A DNA stretch of 64,000 bases. Origin: Caenorhabditis remanei (lineage: Eukaryota; Nematoda; Chromadorea; Rhabditida; Rhabditidae). A model generated the notes under the pieces. The model worked only from the letters and a program-made list of their open reading frames with translations. It was not told the origin of the DNA and searched no databases. A program made the translations under genes and the position numbers. The stretch is taken from NCBI RefSeq assembly GCF_010183535.1, contig NC_071328.1, positions 10,726,001-10,790,000 on the forward strand, given 5' to 3'. This document shows, one piece after another, positions 1 through 11,657 of the stretch (positions are counted from its first letter, which is position 1; each line of letters opens with the position of its first letter).

Positions 1-3000
1 GCATGAAAGACGAAGAAAAAGAGATGTGGTTTCCTAGATCATGAATTTATCCAGCCCTAATCCTTTTACTAATCCACTAACTGATATGAGTTTTACAGCT
101 GTCAAAGTCGAATGGATTAGGCAGCTCTATCTTCTTTTGCGAATATAATTTTGATGAAAGGAATAAGTTTTTCTTTTTCGAAAATTCTCATGTGGGTCAA
201 AAGTCTTTAAATTATTAATTTTCTTCCAAGTTCTTCCCGTATCTCTTTCACTTCCGGATTTTTAAAGAACTACGGTAGTTTTGTTTCCGTGTGAACACCA
301 ACGCGCAATAGCTCACAGATTTTGAAAAGCTTAAGCTTAACAATTTTAATTCATCATTTAATTTTTTGCTTTCCTTTTGTTATAGTTCTATCAATTTACA
401 TTGCAGCTGGAAATAAGATAAATATTCATACTCAAATAATTTATTTGAATATTTTAATGCAAGCTAACTCTGACTCTACTCTTCTAATCGCATATCTATA
501 TTCTTCATAAAAAATTTTTAGCAATGAGTCGCCATTGCCGAGCAAGCATTTTGTTTTTACTTAACTACTTTATCAACTTGTCATGAAATTTCAAATCAAC
601 TCCAGTTAGATTTTTCCATTAATGGTCGATTACCCTTCAAAGTAGCATAATATCATCAGTGTATTTGCTTGGATAATTGAGCAACTTGATCTAACTACCC
701 TCTCGGCTTTGTTTCAGGATAAAGAGACACCCAGGAGAGACCAGCAGTAAACACAACACTTTCTTATTTTCGTGTCTCTTTCTCTCACAAAATAGTTGTT
801 GAAATGCAGCGCCGGGGGAGGGTGCCGCGTCTTTCCATAGCCGTAGGGACAGTGTGAAAACAGTAGAAGCGCAGAGAAGGGCGCGCTCCGATTTGTCTGT
901 GTGTGTGGTGTCTGTGCTGCTACTGCGAGTGCGTTCAAGAAGAGAATTGAAGGAGGCGGGCAGAGCGGCGCGGCTCGCGTCGCGGTCAATTTTTTAAATT
1001 GGTGTTCCATTTTTTGTATTTTCAAAATTTCCGTTTACGATGATTAGTGAGAAGTACTCGTGAAGTGTCTTTCGAAAGACCTATTAACGCAAAATAGGGA
1101 GATAAGAAGGAAGTTGAGAGTGTCAAAATGGTAAAGAAGTTGGTAGACATTATTCTTGAGAATAATGTTTTCTTATGACGCCTAAAATTACTGATTTTGT
1201 GAGATTGCTTTAGGGTTGCTCTACGTTTACATCATCTTGTTCTTTTCTTCATATGAACTTCCGTTTTGTCAATCATTTCCTCAATTTATACGTCAATCGC
1301 TGTCGACCCAACTCCTATTTTAGAATGAAGAAAGAAAAACGACAAACAAGCGCTCATTCTAGGCCTTGTGTCAAAAACAGCGTGAATGAAGTGTTCCATG
1401 CTATTTTGTTCCAGTTTTTACGTCTACGAACTCCCGTTAGATCCTTTCTGAAAATTACGGTTTTCAGATAATAGTTAGTTATTCCTTGTTCTCAGTTTTA
1501 TTTTAGAAAGATATTTAATATTTCTCTTTTTTGGAAGACGATTACGAAAAATAGTGTTTTTGTCAACAATCCCACCGGAAACGATTGAGGGAGGGCGTAA
1601 CCTAAACTATGAGAGCATAGATCTGTCGTCGCATTTTCTGTATTTACGCGGAAACTTTTCTTATTCATGTGTACTATCAGAGCTTGCTGAGAATGTGTGA
1701 ACTAGATGTGTCTGTCATGTCCTTCGTAGCCGAATGACGAGGCCTTGCTCCTCGTTGGTTTTTCAAGTGGTCTCATCTCTCATCCCTTTCTTACTTTTTC
1801 TCTTTGCGCACCCCACATTTCTTTGCCGGCGAGCACATCAGATGCATAAAAAGTAGATACCGGAGACTGTTTTGTGTTTTGTGCACACCTAGGCTCTCAA
1901 CCCCAGATAGTTTTGATCCAATACACCGTTCCCATGTTACTTCCAATTTTCCTTTTCCATAAATTCAATGTTTTAAATCTATCTCAATTTTTGCTCGATA
2001 CACTGCACATTTCTTTTTTTCGTCGTGTGAATTCTATATCGTGTTTTCAATATTTCTTATTCTATTCCTTCCCACTCCAGTCCTTTCTGTCCTCGTATTT
2101 TGTCCGTTTACTTTTTCCTCCATGTTAATCTCATTTTTCAAAATAAATCAGGAGTCCAGGTTCCTCCGATGGTCCGTTGAAGAAAAACCGTTACTCACGG
2201 GAGCCATCATCAAAACAAAATGATTCTTCTTAGAATGGATAATAATAAAAGCCGCGAGTCATCTTCGGATAGGTCTCAGTGAATTTTTACTTTAAACTGA
2301 AATTGGGAAAAAAGAAACTCATTTTTTAACTGAAATATTTCGAGTCTCTTCTTTCCTTCTTTCAAAAAAGGAAAACCGCTTAAGACTTACATGCAGAATA
2401 CAGAATTTTTGTGTTTTTTGTTGTTTTCGTTCGTTCCGTCGTCTCGGCTACTGCTTCGTTCGTTCGCCTCTGCTGCTACGGCTGTTGCTGTTATCTGCTG
2501 AATGACTCATTTTTCCGCTCTCACTCTTTTTCGCCCCCTGCCCTGGCCATGTCTGTGATGCCTCGTCCTCTTTCTCGATTAATTTGGTGTTTTGTCGTCT
2601 TCGAGAAAGTGGCTTCATCTTCATCATCATCTTTTTCATTTCATCGTCGCGGAAAGGGATGCGGATTGTAAGAGGAAGGAGACGCAGGCGCATCCAATGC
2701 ACTCACCTCCTCAACACATACCCACTGCCGACTCGACTTTATCGATTTTCAATTTGGTCTCTGTGCCACCACCCTCTACTCCTCTTACTCCACAATCCCT
2801 ATTCTATCTCCCTCGTTCTCCTCTTTCCGACCGCTTTTCCTTTCCCTTCTCTTCCGTTGAATCTATGTGTGTGTGTTCGTATTTCCCTACCACACAGTTT
2901 TCTCCTTTTCGATTTCTCTGTTCTTTTCCGTCGATCAATATTCTTATTCCCGTTTAACGGAAAACTCAGTTTTGTTTCATCATCAAATCATGGTGGCTAT

Positions 3001-4093
3001 TTATTGCCTAACAGTCACCGATGATAGTTTAAAAAAAACAATTCAGAATCATAATTGAAATTTGATATGTTTCCTACGTTTCTTAGTTACTTTTTATCTC
3101 TTTGAAGGAGTTGATGACTCATAATATTCAGTTTGACAGTAGTTTTGATTCATATTCTAAAATTATTTTAAAGTTTAAGGATTTATAGAAACCTTTTTCA
3201 TTGTGCTCTAACTATTAATATTTTTCGTGAAATGATTGTTTAAATACTTTTTCTTTGGTTTACAACTTTTTGTATACTAAATCTATTCCTAATCCTCGTT
3301 TATATAATGATAATATTAATCTCTTCCTCAAAAATAGTTATGCAATATCAAGTATTTCCATGACGAGAGTGGAAGTTCAGATGACTGATGGTTATACATT
3401 TTTGATGCTCACGGCACGGCTGCGAAGTATATCATGCTCAATGCATATTGATAGTGTCCCTCCCGTCCGGTCCACTCATACGTGTTTCTGTTTCATTCTG
3501 GTCTTAAGAGAGAGAGCGAAAGATAGACAGAGCACACCTTACTTGACTGTATCTTTCTCGTTCTGATAAGAATGGAAAACCATCGATGTCTCCGTCCGCT
3601 TCGTCCTTTTTTCTCTTCCTTCTTTTGGTCGATTTATTGTATGACCGCCTACCTTTCAAGAGTCGAAAAGAAACAACAGGACTGATAAAACTAGAATGAA
3701 TAACCGAGTTTTCTTCTCACCGTAATGTGTTTCAATAAGCAAGATTAATTACTCCTGGCTTCTTCAAATGATTATTTATTTTATGTTCGTTTTTGTATCG
3801 TTCCAGTTCGTAATTATTTGAAAGTGATTGTTCTATATTTGAAAAATCATGAACATCTTATTTTAAAGTTTTTATGAAGCATCGATCTGAAAAAATTAGT
3901 TTCGCCTTATTGTTCTTATTTTTACTGACTCGTGTGTTGGTTGAGTCGTTGGTTTGCCTCGTCCCGTTCCGCTTATTGATCATTCAAATTTTTCACTTTT
4001 CAGTTCTGAATTGTCATTTTCAGACGGGTGTCGACGTCGACGCGGCCTCGTCAGGCGATCCTATCTGGCCTCTCACACTGGGCACCTTCCGCA
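1..4093. other. Non-coding region upstream of csnk-1
   Basis: I see no convincing gene here. The stretch is mostly AT-rich with many pyrimidine runs. Positions about 760-1000 are GC-rich and purine-rich and resemble a promoter or 5' non-coding exon. A strong splice acceptor ends at 4023 (CTTTTCAG-like context TCATTTTCAG), 70 bases before the csnk-1 ATG. The region may therefore be an outron or a long first intron of csnk-1. Short open frames exist but have no recognisable protein content and no consistent splice pattern. Confidence 0.5.
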
Positions 4094-6200
4094 ATGACGA
4101 ACACACGCGGGAGCAACTCGGCCACCTCGGCGAGCACTACCAATTCACAGGGAGTGCTCATGGTCGGACCCAATTTCAAGGTGAGAACAAGTTTAATTCA
4201 TGCGAAATATGAACTCTAAGATTTGAGAAATTCCCAGAAGTCCCTGGTTCTGTCTTTTTTGTCCATTTAGTTTTGGAAAGTATTAGAACCAAACTTGTCA
4301 GCCGAATCAGGCATTAACCAATCAGGCATTAAAAAAAATCACATAAGACAATATAGTCTTCGGCACATCCGGGTCGGACCTAAAAAACCTTACTCTTGTT
4401 TTTGTTGATTGTGGATTATCACCAAGTGTTTTTGACGTCAGTTTACGGACAAAAATGACAATTTTCTATTTAGAGTAATCTAAATACATAAAAAATAAGA
4501 AACAAATTTTCAGGTCGGCAAAAAGATTGGATGCGGAAACTTCGGCGAACTTCGACTCGGAAAAAATCTATACAATAATGAGCATGTCGCAATCAAACTG
4601 GAACCGATGAAAAGCAAAGCCCCACAGTTACATCTCGAGTATCGATTTTACAAATTGCTCGGACAAGCAGGTAAGTAAAAAATTATGAGCAGATAGATTA
4701 ACGCCAACAGAATCACCGGTTACAGAGGGTCTTCCCCAAGTACACTACTTTGGACCGTGTGGGAAATACAATGCACTTGTCATGGAACTGCTTGGACACT
4801 CACTTGAAGATCTCTTCGATTTGTGCGATCGACATTTCTCACTTAAAACAGTCGCCATGGTGGCAATGCAACTCGTCAGTTTTTTTATTTAAAAAAATGA
4901 TTTTTTAGTGATGATAGTTTTCATCAGAAAAATCAATTAAAACATGTTTCAGATCCGCAGAATTGAATATGTACACACAAAACACCTCATTTACCGCGAC
5001 GTGAAGCCAGAAAACTTTTTGATTGGACGCTACTCAACACGTAAACAACACGTTCTTCACATCATTGACTTCGGACTTGCAAAAGAGTACATTGACTGCG
5101 ATACGGGTATATATTTCATTTGTAATTGTTTACTGCTTTTTCAGTTCCATTCATGATCACCACTCCAATCTAGTAAATTTGATTACTAAATATTTCTGAA
5201 ATTCAGGAAAACACATCGCCTACAGGGAACACAAGTCGCTTACGGGTACTGCGCGTTACATGTCGATCAACACACATCTTGGCAAGGAACAATCGCGACG
5301 GGACGATCTTGAAGCTCTTGGACACATGTTTATGTACTTCTTGAGAGGAAGCCTTCCATGGCAAGGACTGAAAGCCGATACACTGAAAGAGCGATACCAG
5401 AAGATTGGAGATACAAAGCGTCAGACAGCTGTTGAGGTTCTCTGCGAAGGATTCCCGGATGAGTTCGCTCAATACCTCCGTTATGCTCGCCGTCTAGACT
5501 TCTTCGAAACACCAGATTACGATTTCTGCTATAATCTTTTCAAATCTGTGCTTGATCGATTAGGTGCATCTTATGACTACGAATTCGACTGGACGCCGAA
5601 ACTGAATAATGTGGTAAGTTGCTTTTGTTTTTTTCAAAGTAATTTTTTGCTTTCAGTCGACACCATCAGGCTCATTACATACATCAGAGTCGAAGGATGT
5701 GAAGAGAACTGGTACGTGAAACAATAGGATGATATGTATTTTCATGGAAATTTTGCAGATCGCGGAGAGCTGAAAGTCAGTCAAGCTGCAGCTCATGCTC
5801 AATTCGGATCAACACAGGTAAAAGCTTTTATCATTTCGAGACTAAAAAAGGTTGATGGAGACAGTTATGTGTGAAATTGATTTAAAAAAGTGGTGGAAAT
5901 TTGAAATTTAAAAACCATTCCAGAAAAAGGGTTCTAATAGATGACAGGTTAAATTAAAAGTTAGCGATTTAAAATTTTCATGTTGCGATCCAAAATATTC
6001 AAATCAGTTCTGTGAATTTTTTTCAGTATTCCGAATTATTACAGGTGATCAATTCAAATGCTGGTGAAGCTGTTGAAGAAAGTCGAAATACTGAAGGAAG
6101 GACAGCTGCAGGAGACAACTTGAGTGGCGAGGTGAAATGTTGCTGCTTCAGGAGACGTCGGAGGAAGCACAACAACGCGACGCCGGCGACACAAAAATAG
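4094..6200 (+). CDS. csnk-1: Casein kinase 1 gamma (membrane-anchored Ser/Thr kinase)
   Basis: Exons: 4094-4180, 4514-4670, 4726-4874, 4953-5106, 5207-5613, 5657-5711, 5759-5817, and 6027 or 6045-6200; all phases agree. The product is 407 or 413 aa depending on the last acceptor. Visible kinase motifs are the glycine loop [18 protein letters not shown] with the ATP lysine, the CK1-gamma catalytic loop [20 protein letters not shown], and [13 protein letters not shown] in place of APE. The C-terminus carries KCCCF followed by five arginines and a lysine. In this family that is a palmitoylation plus polybasic plasma-membrane anchor. In worms the orthologue acts at the cortex in early embryonic division. 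Upstream in-frame sequence back to the acceptor at 4023 is open, but the conserved MTNTRG start at 4094 is preferred. Confidence 0.96.
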
Positions 6201-6891
6201 CATATTCTATTCGTCATTCCGTCTGATATCCTTCTAAAAATTATCCACTTCGTCCCCATCCTATCGCCTCCAAAAACTTTCCCCGTCATCATTTCAGTGT
6301 CTGTGATGATCTATTTGTGTAAGTGTGCGCCACGGCGACATTTGTTTCCTGCTATACATTTTATCCATTCTTTTAACGAAAAAGTTGCTCCTCGTATTCT
6401 GGTACTATTGTTTTTTGTTTATCCATTTTGATTGTCTTCCTTTCATAGTTGCTCACAAAAATGCACATTCGATATAGATCGAAAAGAAGATTTTCCTGCA
6501 AGAACTGTGATCGGTTTTGAGTAGTTAAAAGCTCGTATTTTAGAATGACTCGTTCAAAACGATTACTTTTCTATGTTCAATTATTGCACCTACCGTATAG
6601 TACCCCTCTCAATCAAATCTATCAACATGTTTTCCAAAGAAAAAGTTTAAAGAAACCGATGTACGTTCCCCTCCTCCCTTTTTTCATTCAACCCATCATC
6701 TTCGTTATCATTCTTCTTACCCCGAACCCCACCAGTTTTCCGAAATCCATCTCTTTTGTCTTCAATTCTCAACCAAATTAGCGTGGTGAAAAACTTGTGA
6801 TTTTGCATTATTTAACTCCTTTCTGCTCTTTCTTTTTTATCCATCAGTTTTTTCACACACCTCTTTGATTTTTAATTGTTACCCTCATTAT

Positions 6892-7085
6892 CGCAGCTAT
6901 TCCCATCTCCTCCCCATTCAACAAAAAACACAAGATTCATAATTTACTGGATTTTTATCGATTTCTTATGGTTTTCTCCCCACTTCTCCCTCCGGCTCCT
7001 CATCTATCATTATGACTATTTTATTATTATATTTTATATTATTTATGTGACAAAAAGAAAGAGTTCCATCCATGTGAATGAATCT
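6892..7085. repeat. Direct duplication, copy 1 (copy 2 about 7327-7510)
   Basis: Copy 1 and the stretch 7327-7510 share a series of blocks in the same order: GCTATT..CCCATCTCCTCCCC, CACAAGATTCA.AATTTACTGG, GGTTTTCTCCCCACTTCTCC, TATCATTATGACTATTT and a block ending TGACAAAAA. Small indels separate the blocks. This is direct evidence of an old local duplication. The function, if any, is unknown. Confidence 0.7.
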
Positions 7086-7166
7086 TTTAGTTGTGCCTTA
7101 GAAATTTACAAAGCATGTGTTTCGAACTCAGATTAATATTTTTCCGTTCACTTTGGAACAGCTCCA

Positions 7167-7211
7167 GGACATTTCGATATCGGACATTTCGCTACCAGAC
7201 ATTTCGACACC
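7167..7211. repeat. Three tandem 15-bp units (GGACATTTCGNNNCC-like)
   Basis: The units at 7167-7181, 7182-7196 and 7197-7211 share (G/A)GACATTTCG followed by six variable bases, mostly ending CC or TC. They lie between the two copies of the larger duplication, next to a tRNA B-box-like motif. Confidence 0.7.
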
Positions 7212-7645
7212 GGTGAAACACGAGTAAAATTTTTTTAATGCTGTATTATGGTTCAGGGTTCGACTCCGTGTGCTGAAAAACTTTTATTTATTTTATTTTT
7301 GCTTTTGTGGTACCAATCTGGGCATCACAGCTATTTTCCCATCTCCTCCCCGTTCAATATAAATCACAAGATTCAAAATTTACTGGTTTTTTTATTTCTG
7401 GTTTTCTCCCCACTTCTCCTAAATACGGCCCCCTCACCTATTTATCATTATGACTATTTAATATTATTTATTTGACAAAAAATCGATTTCATCCACATAA
7501 ATAAATAAATTTTTTAAAATTTTCCGTTCTACAAAATTTTGTTCTTGTGTGTCTGTTCTAGCTGTGTACATGTGACTCACTGTCTTCTTATCTCTTCGAC
7601 AATCATTTCTGGTCATTTCCGCCCATTCAATCATCTGAATCGATA

Positions 7646-10600
7646 ATGCCTTCAACATCTCTACCATATACTCAGATGGCATTTCATATGCCAGTGAAAG
7701 AGCTTCAACCAGTCGACATATCCCTTCCGGATCACATGGTCAAGGTAGAACATTTTAGTTTAGAAAACTTTTAGTGAAATAAACTTTTAAAAATCTAAAC
7801 AAAAAAATGATTGTGTGATTGTCTGGTTGTCATTGAAAATAATTGAATACTGAACAAATGGTTTAAAAATTCGAAACACAGTTTTCCAGTTCAGGAGAAT
7901 TTAGCTGGTTTGATAAGAGTACTCCAATGAGTTCAAAAAGATATCTGCTGTACCTCAATAGCAGAGAAAAATGTAAATTGCTGAAACCGAAGATCTTGGG
8001 ACTCGATATTGTACAAACTGCATCATTAATTGTAGTATTTTTGGTTTAGGCAGTGCATCACTCGTATTTGTTATTCAGACAATTATGTGGTCATGTAAAA
8101 TCCAGATAGTTATGAGTTTCATTACTTTTCAGGGAGCAGTAGTCATCGACAAGGAACTGACAACATGGAACCGACGAGCTGTCATACCATCAAATGCACT
8201 TCACACCGTCTTTCTCACAATAAACCGACTAGAACAGAAGCAATCGGATGTAGTGAAAATGGCCGCTCATGAAATGAATCTTCCAGAAAACGATTCATAC
8301 GGATTGATGGCTGATGGACCGAAGAGATTCATCACAGACGAAAATTTGAATCAACTGGGTAGCGGATTCATTTTGACACTTTGCGCATCTCCGGATCATT
8401 ATGTAAAACGAATTACGGAGATTTTGAACGAAGGAAGCAATATTTTGCAAATGGAAAACGCAGTGAAAACACTCGATGAATTCTCTTTAGTAAGCTTTTT
8501 TGAATGATTGGCTGGTTTTCAATGACTCATGCTGTCCGTCGAACGCGCAAATAATTTCGAAAACAATTCAATATTGCATATGACACAACGTTTTTCAGAC
8601 AATATTAGAGTAACAATTTCATTCTCTTTCTTATTGTTGTATCAGTTTCTCTTTATTTTTCAGGATCCTGCTCTCATTGAAGCGTTCCACAGTTGCTCAT
8701 CGCTCGAACTTCTATTCAGTTTGATTCGCGATGATCGAGTTTGCATGAGTTCAACTCTTCTGTCAACTTGTTTACGTGCTCTTTCAAGTATTCTCGAACT
8801 TGCAGTCGGTGACTTCACCTGGAAATCAGTTCCACGTGACGTAGTTGTTTCGATTGCTGCTTTGGTTACTGGAAAAGCAAAGCGAGAGGAATCGAATACA
8901 TTGTTGGCAGCACTACAGATGATTGATCAGTTAGTTGTTGGGTAAGTAAAAACTTTAAATTTATTCTAAAATTTACATTTTTCAGAGATGATATGACCAG
9001 GGATTGGTGTTTGGAGGAAGTTCCCATTGAAACACTTATTCGGCACGTTGAAAAATCAGATGAACGGATCGCATTGTCTGCTCTTTCTTTGATGAATTCA
9101 ATGATCAGAAGATGTGCAGATGACGAAAAAAGACTGGAACTGATCAAATCTTTAGAAGTTGTACCATTCAGAAATGCAGTCCACAGTTCTCTTCTCCGCG
9201 TTGGAAATGCTACAAATCCAAAGGCTCTCGAGCAACTTGTGGAAGTTCAGCGAAGTCTCATTAGTGCTTACGATACAACTCCTCCTTCTGAAGCAGAAAT
9301 TCAGAAGGTATTGGACATTGAATCTGCCGAGGAGCATTCTGAAGAAAATGTAGAAGTATGGAGAAAACAAATTGGAGAGCATCGTTGTGGCCGGCTGGCA
9401 ACACTCGCCATGACACAATTCGCAGAAAAAAGCCCACAAGACTTGAGAATGCTCATTTCTGAAAATACAATGAGAATAGAAGGAGGAAAATGGCAGTTGA
9501 TTCCAATGTGGATGAGGTAAAAATTTTGCTCAATTTAACTTGAAACATAATTATACAATTCCAGATGCTGTGATATCACTGCTGAAATATTCGGATTAAT
9601 CCCAGGACGAGAAGAACTGGATCGACTGATTTCAATTCTGTTCTCCTCAGATACCCCATTTCCTGCTGTCTTCGCGTGCATCGTGCATCTTTTTCATCGA
9701 ACGTGGCGAGAAATGCAAGCAAAAGGTGGAGAAATGGAGAAGGTTGCCAGTGTAGTTTTGGAACAATTGCGACACGTGTTGAAAAAGAAAGAAATGCAAG
9801 ATGTGGAAGAACTGGCTGCTGATTTGGAGACGTTCTCATACAAGGCAATGCAAGAAATTTGGAGAGAAGAACAACTTGGGAAAGAGAATGACCAGTTGCA
9901 TAGTCAAGCTGTTATGTGAGTTACAGAAGGTGATATGCTTTCAGATTTGATTTTTCTGATTGCAGATCACTGAAGGCAAAACTCAAGCCGAAAATGGAAG
10001 AACTTGTTCGCATGAATCATTTGAACTTTCTGAAACAAGGCGCGATTTTCCGAAAACCAATGAAAAGCAAGTCACTCGCAAAGGCTGCATTCTGGCATTG
10101 GAAACTCGATGTTTCTGAAAAAATGCTGACAATCACTGGATGCGATGGAGATCATTTTGTGGAGGGTGTGCCTCGGGATGATATAAGACAGGGTTCGATG
10201 TTCTAACAGCACCTCATCTCCAAGCAACTTCTTTTTTTTTCAGTTTGGATCAAAGATATTTCGGATGTGACGAACAATGATGAGATCGACCGGAAAGCCA
10301 GCTCATCTCGGTTCACTTCCTCCCCATCAACTCAAATGTTACGTGGAATTCGTGTCCAATTGAAACCAACCAGTGATTTCAAAGAAGGAGAAGTTTTGAT
10401 GGCATTGACTTCTGACGAGAAACAAGCCTTAATTTGGCAAGAAAGTCTTGTTTATCTTGTTGGAAATCCGGAAATGAGAAGGTATGTTACTTGATTTACG
10501 ATTGAAAATTTAAATGTTTCTTCCAGTCTAACTAATGGTCTAGCAATGGTGGAACGAATGTTGAAAATGGAGCTCCGTGTTCGCCTTCTCAATGTGAAGC

Positions 10601-10674
10601 TGTCGAATCCAGAAGAGAAGCCAGAGATTCCTCCGATTCCAGAAGATTTGAGCAGTTTTATTTCCAATTTCTAA
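7646..10674 (+). CDS. ced-12: CED-12/ELMO, Rac-activating engulfment and migration adaptor
   Basis: Exons: 7646-7744, 8133-8489, 8664-8941, 8986-9516, 9565-9915, 9966-10192, 10244-10481 and 10527-10674; phases agree and give 742 aa, close to the worm CED-12 length. The N-terminal half is an armadillo-like helical region. The central segment (about aa 290-470) is the ELMO region. A PH-like domain lies around aa 560-690. The protein ends in a proline-rich tail (EKPEIPPIPEDL) of the type bound by the SH3 domain of CED-5/DOCK. In the family, ELMO plus DOCK forms a bipartite GEF for Rac (CED-10), driving engulfment of dying cells and distal tip cell migration. The donor of intron 6 is the unusual GTTCG. 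The next gene begins 262 bases downstream. Confidence 0.95.
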
Positions 10675-10920
10675 TTTATTCCGCTCCGCATATGTGATAT
10701 TCTTTTGTAATTTTGACTTGAAGCTTTATTATATATTGCAACACATAATATTTCCCTTGCTTTAATTTTTTGCATTTATGTAACTCTGGTCTTTTTCACT
10801 GTGCATATTATAAACGTATCTTTTTTAATCTTTCCATGTTTTTGAGTTTCTACAATTGAAAGTGCCAAGAATAATAGGCCACCCTGGAGTTTCCTACCAA
10901 CAAAACCTTGATAATTATTT

Positions 10921-10924
10921 TCAG
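10921..10924 (+). promoter_or_regulatory. Putative trans-splice acceptor before the cyclo-ligase gene
   Basis: TTATTTTCAG ends at 10924, eleven bases before the ATG at 10936 and 250 bases after the ced-12 stop. That spacing is typical of an SL2-accepting downstream gene in a Caenorhabditis operon. The motif is seen directly; the operon is inferred. Confidence 0.6.
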
Positions 10925-10935
10925 TTTTTCTTGAG

Positions 10936-11657
10936 ATGAGTGTCATAAAAGAAGTGAAAGCTGAACTTCGACACTTTATGAAGACTTGTCTCGAGAAGGT
11001 TTCAGCAGAAGAAACAAAGCAACAGAGTGAGGCTGTTTGTAGAAAAGTTACCGATTCGAAATGGTTTCAAGACAGCAAGAGAATCTCGATTTACGTCAGT
11101 ACAACTGGTGAAATTCAAACTGATTCCATTATAGATACAGCTCTGAAAATGGGAAAAGAAGTTTTTATTCCACAAGTTCGTTTTGTTTTTAATTTACGAA
11201 TAAAATTAGAATTCCAGTTTACAAAAGGGTCAACTGCAATGGAGATGGTCCGTCTTCCAGATCAAAAATCATTTTATTCGCTTCCATCTACTTTGTGGGG
11301 AATTCGTCAACCGGATCCTAGTTGGACATGGGAAAGTTATCACATTTCTGGTAACAGGTGTTCTGTTAAAAAAGAGAAAATAATTCCCATTTAGGGCCCC
11401 TCGACCTAATTCTTGCTCCTGGAGTTGCATTCACTCCAGATGGTCTTCGATGTGGACATGGAAAGGGATATTATGATCGATTCTTCTCAACTCATTCTTC
11501 CAATTTTCCATTGAAATCCCCACTGAGAATTGGATTGGCTCTTCGTCAGCAAATAATTAAAAATATTCCAGTTTCTGAAACTGATATTCAACTAGATGAT
11601 GTCATTTATGAAGGGGAGAAGATAGTTACAGATGGATTTATGGAAATATCGAAGTGA
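10936..11657 (+). CDS. 5-formyltetrahydrofolate cyclo-ligase (MTHFS)
   Basis: Exons 10936-11175, 11218-11350 and 11395-11657 give 211 aa, the usual size of the family. The C-terminal half carries the family signature LILAPGVAFTPDG followed by RCGHGKGYYDRF, which forms the nucleotide and substrate pocket. The enzyme converts 5-formyl-THF to 5,10-methenyl-THF using ATP and returns stored folate to one-carbon metabolism in the cytosol. The first intron (11176-11217) starts with GTTCGT and is only 42 nt. Placement 262 bases after ced-12 on the same strand, with an acceptor just before the ATG, suggests cotranscription with ced-12. Confidence 0.93.

Larger units (their letters stand above)
6201..7645. 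other. 3' UTR and intergenic DNA, csnk-1 to ced-12
   Basis: This holds the csnk-1 3' UTR and then AT-rich sequence with no gene. It contains a diverged direct duplication (about 6892-7085 and 7327-7510) and, between the copies, three 15-bp units at 7167-7211 and a tRNA B-box-like motif at 7257-7267 (see separate entries). Confidence 0.6.

Noticed and set aside
714..1025. Open frame of about 100 codons on the minus strand in the GC-rich block upstream of csnk-1
   Set aside because: No recognisable content and no splice signals in phase; open because of base composition.
2411..3058. Several overlapping plus-strand frames rich in Phe/Ser/Leu
   Set aside because: Pyrimidine-rich DNA produces such frames. 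They conflict with each other and lack splice or start support.
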